Source of the DNA: Arsenophonus sp052174535
Lineage (GTDB): Bacteria; Pseudomonadota; Gammaproteobacteria; Enterobacterales; Enterobacteriaceae
Length of the DNA: 64,000 nucleotides
Direction of reading: 5' to 3'
Assembly: GCA_052174535.1 (NCBI GenBank)
Contig: JBQMRQ010000100.1
Span: 1 to 64,000 of the forward strand
Position 1 is the stretch's first letter. The number at the start of each line of letters is the position of its first letter. A program made the position numbers and the translations under genes. The notes below the pieces were generated by a model. That model had not been told where the DNA came from. It saw only the letters and a list, made by a program, of their open reading frames with translations, and ran no database searches. This document shows positions 61,690-64,000 of the stretch, in pieces.

Positions 61690-62096
61690 AATTAAATAGT
61701 ACAAAAGCTCACCATTTAACATAGGACGTTTAATTAATAGAAAGTAGCAATAACTGAATTATGTCCTAACTGTAAAGTAATAATTGATAAATCATTACAG
61801 AAATTTTTTAACACTTTAGTTAGTTTTGATATAGTTTTGCAGGTGTGGCAAAAAACTTTTTCTATTACTATAATTTCTCTCCGCGATAACTACTTTTACG
61901 GATTAAATAGGTTAATGATAATGCCAATTGCACTACTAATACATGGACTGCGTATTTAATCACTTCAATGCTAATGATTATTTTTATTTACTATCTGGAA
62001 ATTAGCTTTAATAGAATAATAATTTAATTTTAATTGCCTTGGGTAATTTTGTTCAAATTGTTGCCTAATTCTATTTTCAATAGTGCTATAGCTGTA
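61690..62096 (-). pseudogene. nagC: nagC ghost, C-terminal part
   Basis: Minus-strand reading AIGIIINLFNP (E. coli AIAIAINLFNP), then GEIIVIEKVFLPHLQNYI (GEITEADKVLLPAIESCI), HNSVIATFY (HRSAIGAFA) and KRPMLNGELLYYLI (KRAMLNGILLQHLL). Frameshifts and stops. It ends at IS256 copy L. Confidence 0.87.
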
Positions 62097-63502
62097 GAGT
62101 TATGCTAATTTCTAGTGAATGAAATTTCAGAGATGATAAGAGTAACTCTACTGATTAATTTCATAGATTATTTTAATATCAAAGATATAACATCTCATAA
62201 AACAATCTACCATATAGATATCTGCAAATCAGATATTATCCATGATTCATTACATGAACTACATGAACTCATCTATGAATAATGCCAGGGAGCTCTGATA
62301 ACACTGTTGTTAAAGATGAGCAGAAGCCATAACTGTGACAAATATGAAAGACTGCCTTGTCGATGAGCACCAAGCTATTGCCAATAATAGTTATTTGCTA
62401 CAAGCATCTATAACAGATGGGTATTGGCGATGTTGAGATTAAAGTGCCTAAGATTAGGAACTTGTAGTAGCAACGAAATATGCTTTAACAGCTCCTTGCT
62501 TCCGTTTTATCTGAAGCGTGCAAAATATCAAAGATTTGTTCTTATGACTCTTTTTACAGATACACCAGTGATCTTCATGAATTCATAAGGGAAAGCTTCT
62601 TAGTGAGAAGCGCATGATCTCTCTCTGCTAGTACTATTAGCAAACTGAAATAGTAATGGCTTGAAGAGAATTAGGAATGTATTACTTATGTGATTTAGCG
62701 ATACCCCTAACGTTTATTTCTTTATTGAAGGCATATATCATTCTGATAATCAAACTGATCATATTTGCCTGCTTAGTTATATTGTCGGAACTGTGCATAG
62801 ACGTAATGAGATTCGTTGTGGTTAAAAATGGTTATTAAGAGTCAGAAGCATACACTGGGGCGAACTTCTGGATGACCGCGCGAGCGGCGTGGCTTAAGAG
62901 TATCTCCTAGATTTGCTACGGGATAAGGTGTGATTAGTTTTGAGTGCAATGGTAAAAATATTCCCAGATATTTAGTACCAATCTCCTGTTGGGTATACAA
63001 AATAGCTGATGTGATGCATACCTTCTCCAAAGGTATGTAAGCGAAAATTAATGGTGATTCGTAGGAAGGAATGCCTAGCTAGAGAGGGTTGCATGCCGAT
63101 CATAACGATTATGATGTTTATTAACAAGATTTTTAGTTAATCTTACTCTATTGCAGCGATGAAAAAGCTAGAGAAAGAACGAGAGGAACTCTGTGGCATT
63201 CTACGACTTCCTGTCAGTCAGTTATACTGGACACTAATTAAGAACGACGAATCCCAGATTAAATCGCCTTTTGTGATAGTGAAGCTACGAAGCTGATGCG
63301 AGAAGAAGTGTTTTTTAAAAAAAACCCTTTCAATGGTATTTAAGTTGCTATTTCCTGTTAAAAAGCTAGAGCTGCGCTAAAAGGATTTGATCTGCTGACT
63401 TTTTGTACTAATAACGTTCAATTTAAGGATGAAAAATAGATTTTCTGAAACATAAGAGTGGAGTGGAACTTGATCATCATGCATCAAATTTGCTAATAAT
63501 TC
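62097..63502 (+). mobile_element. IS256-family remnant L (inside nagC)
   Basis: Dead, 1406 bp, both ends readable: GAGTTATGCTAATTTCTAGT at 62097 and GCATCAAATTTGCTAATAAT ending near 63502. The two flanks are consecutive parts of nagC, so this copy disrupted the gene (or entered it after it was dispensable). Confidence 0.88.
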
Positions 63503-63861
63503 TTGACTATAATTGTTTCGAGACAACTAAATTTACCGTAATGATGACTTTATTTTAATAAATCTATTTGTAGATGACCGATTTCACTCAGGTTATGACA
63601 GTTATTCAATAAAATTTTACCGCCCATAATCATACCTAGCTTCAGCATCGCCGCCCACGATGAATGCGTACAAAAATTAAATTGACGAAATTTTATGTAA
63701 TACCAAAATAATGCTCTGCCAACGTAAAACAACAAAATTTATGACTGATAAAAGAATTTAGAGAACTATGGTGTAAGCAGCGCAGTTATGCTGCTTTAGG
63801 ATTTTCCTGATCTGAGTACTGTCTTATATCCTGCAATATACTAATTTTTATAATTTAGGGC
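63503..63861 (-). pseudogene. nagC: nagC ghost, middle part
   Basis: Minus-strand reading TLAEHYFGIT-NFVNLIFVRI, then HRGRR, corresponds to E. coli ALAEHYFGASQDCEDSILVR / VHRGTG. NLSEIGHLQIDLL corresponds to NVGEIGHIQVEPL, the ROK-family signature region. The N-terminal DNA-binding part lies outside the window or is lost, because an IS1595 relic starts at 63862. NagC normally controls amino-sugar use. Confidence 0.88.
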
Positions 63862-64000
63862 TACCTTAGCAAAGGTTGTTACTTTGTTCGCAGAGCAATT
63901 TGTAACTACGTGTTTATATTTTAATTGTTATAGTTTTTAACAATTTCTGCAGGCCAGCTATAATTTAGTAAATAAAAACCCCTCCTATAGCATGAAATCT
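63862..64000 (-). mobile_element. IS1595-family remnant 5 (runs off window)
   Basis: Terminal repeat CCTTAGCAAAGGTTGTTACT then the reverse of the element's 3' region, with GTAAATAAAAACCCCTCC matching the end block of the other copies. Continues past the window edge. Confidence 0.78.

Noticed and set aside
1..64000. CRISPR array or prophage
   Set aside because: No regularly spaced direct repeats and no phage structural genes were seen; the repeated sequences are IS copies of 1-1.4 kb.

Overview
This window looks like a piece of the chromosome of a host-restricted gammaproteobacterial (Enterobacterales) symbiont in an advanced but unfinished stage of genome decay. Every intact protein is close to its Escherichia coli/Serratia counterpart and much of the gene order is the enterobacterial one. 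The DNA is very AT-rich, and only about 38% of the window is intact coding sequence (21 confident genes, about 24.6 kb). From memory, that combination best fits Serratia symbiotica of the cedar-aphid type (very low coding density, GC near 29%). This assignment is inference, not proof.

Layout. 1-4617: decayed IS remnants and unidentified DNA. 4618-9095: proS, a small YnhF-like membrane ORF and argS. 9096-13378: IS256-type and IS1595-type remnants, one nested in the other. 13379-22181: the enterobacterial block cutC-cmoB-cmoA-yecN-aspS-(nudB ghost)-yebC-(ruvC ghost). 22766-26336: an arcA ghost facing a creA ghost, then an IS256 remnant. 26445-36813: the leuS-lptE-holA-nadD-[IS256]-(rsfS ghost)-(rlmH ghost)-mrdA-rodA cluster, all on the minus strand. 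36814-43494: desert and IS remnants around coaD. 43557-47984: recD, a recB 3' ghost and pitA. 48155-51203: IS1595 and two tandem IS256 remnants. 51675-59151: lnt-corC-ybeY-(phoH ghost)-(miaB ghost split by IS256) facing ubiF. 59790-64000: an IS481 remnant, the tRNA operon Met-Leu-Gln (metT-leuW-glnU order) with its promoter, a nagC ghost split by IS256, and the edge of another IS1595 remnant.

What survives is core machinery: four aminoacyl-tRNA synthetases, wobble-uridine modification (CmoA/CmoB), the elongasome (MrdA/RodA), LPS and lipoprotein handling (LptE, Lnt), NAD and CoA synthesis (NadD, CoaD), the clamp-loader subunit HolA, ubiquinone synthesis (UbiF), phosphate uptake (PitA) and YbeY. 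What has decayed is regulation and repair: ArcA, NagC, CreA, PhoH, RsfS, RlmH, MiaB, RuvC, RecB, NudB.

The so-called intergenic DNA is mostly readable. It holds ten gene ghosts, recognised by frame-hopping translation against remembered E. coli proteins, and about 16.6 kb (26% of the window) of dead IS256-family copies, plus IS1595 and IS481 relics. The most unusual signal is a set of perfect inverted repeats inside otherwise heavily mutated DNA. Several lie in IS copies whose sister copies lack the repeat, so they appear to have arisen during decay.
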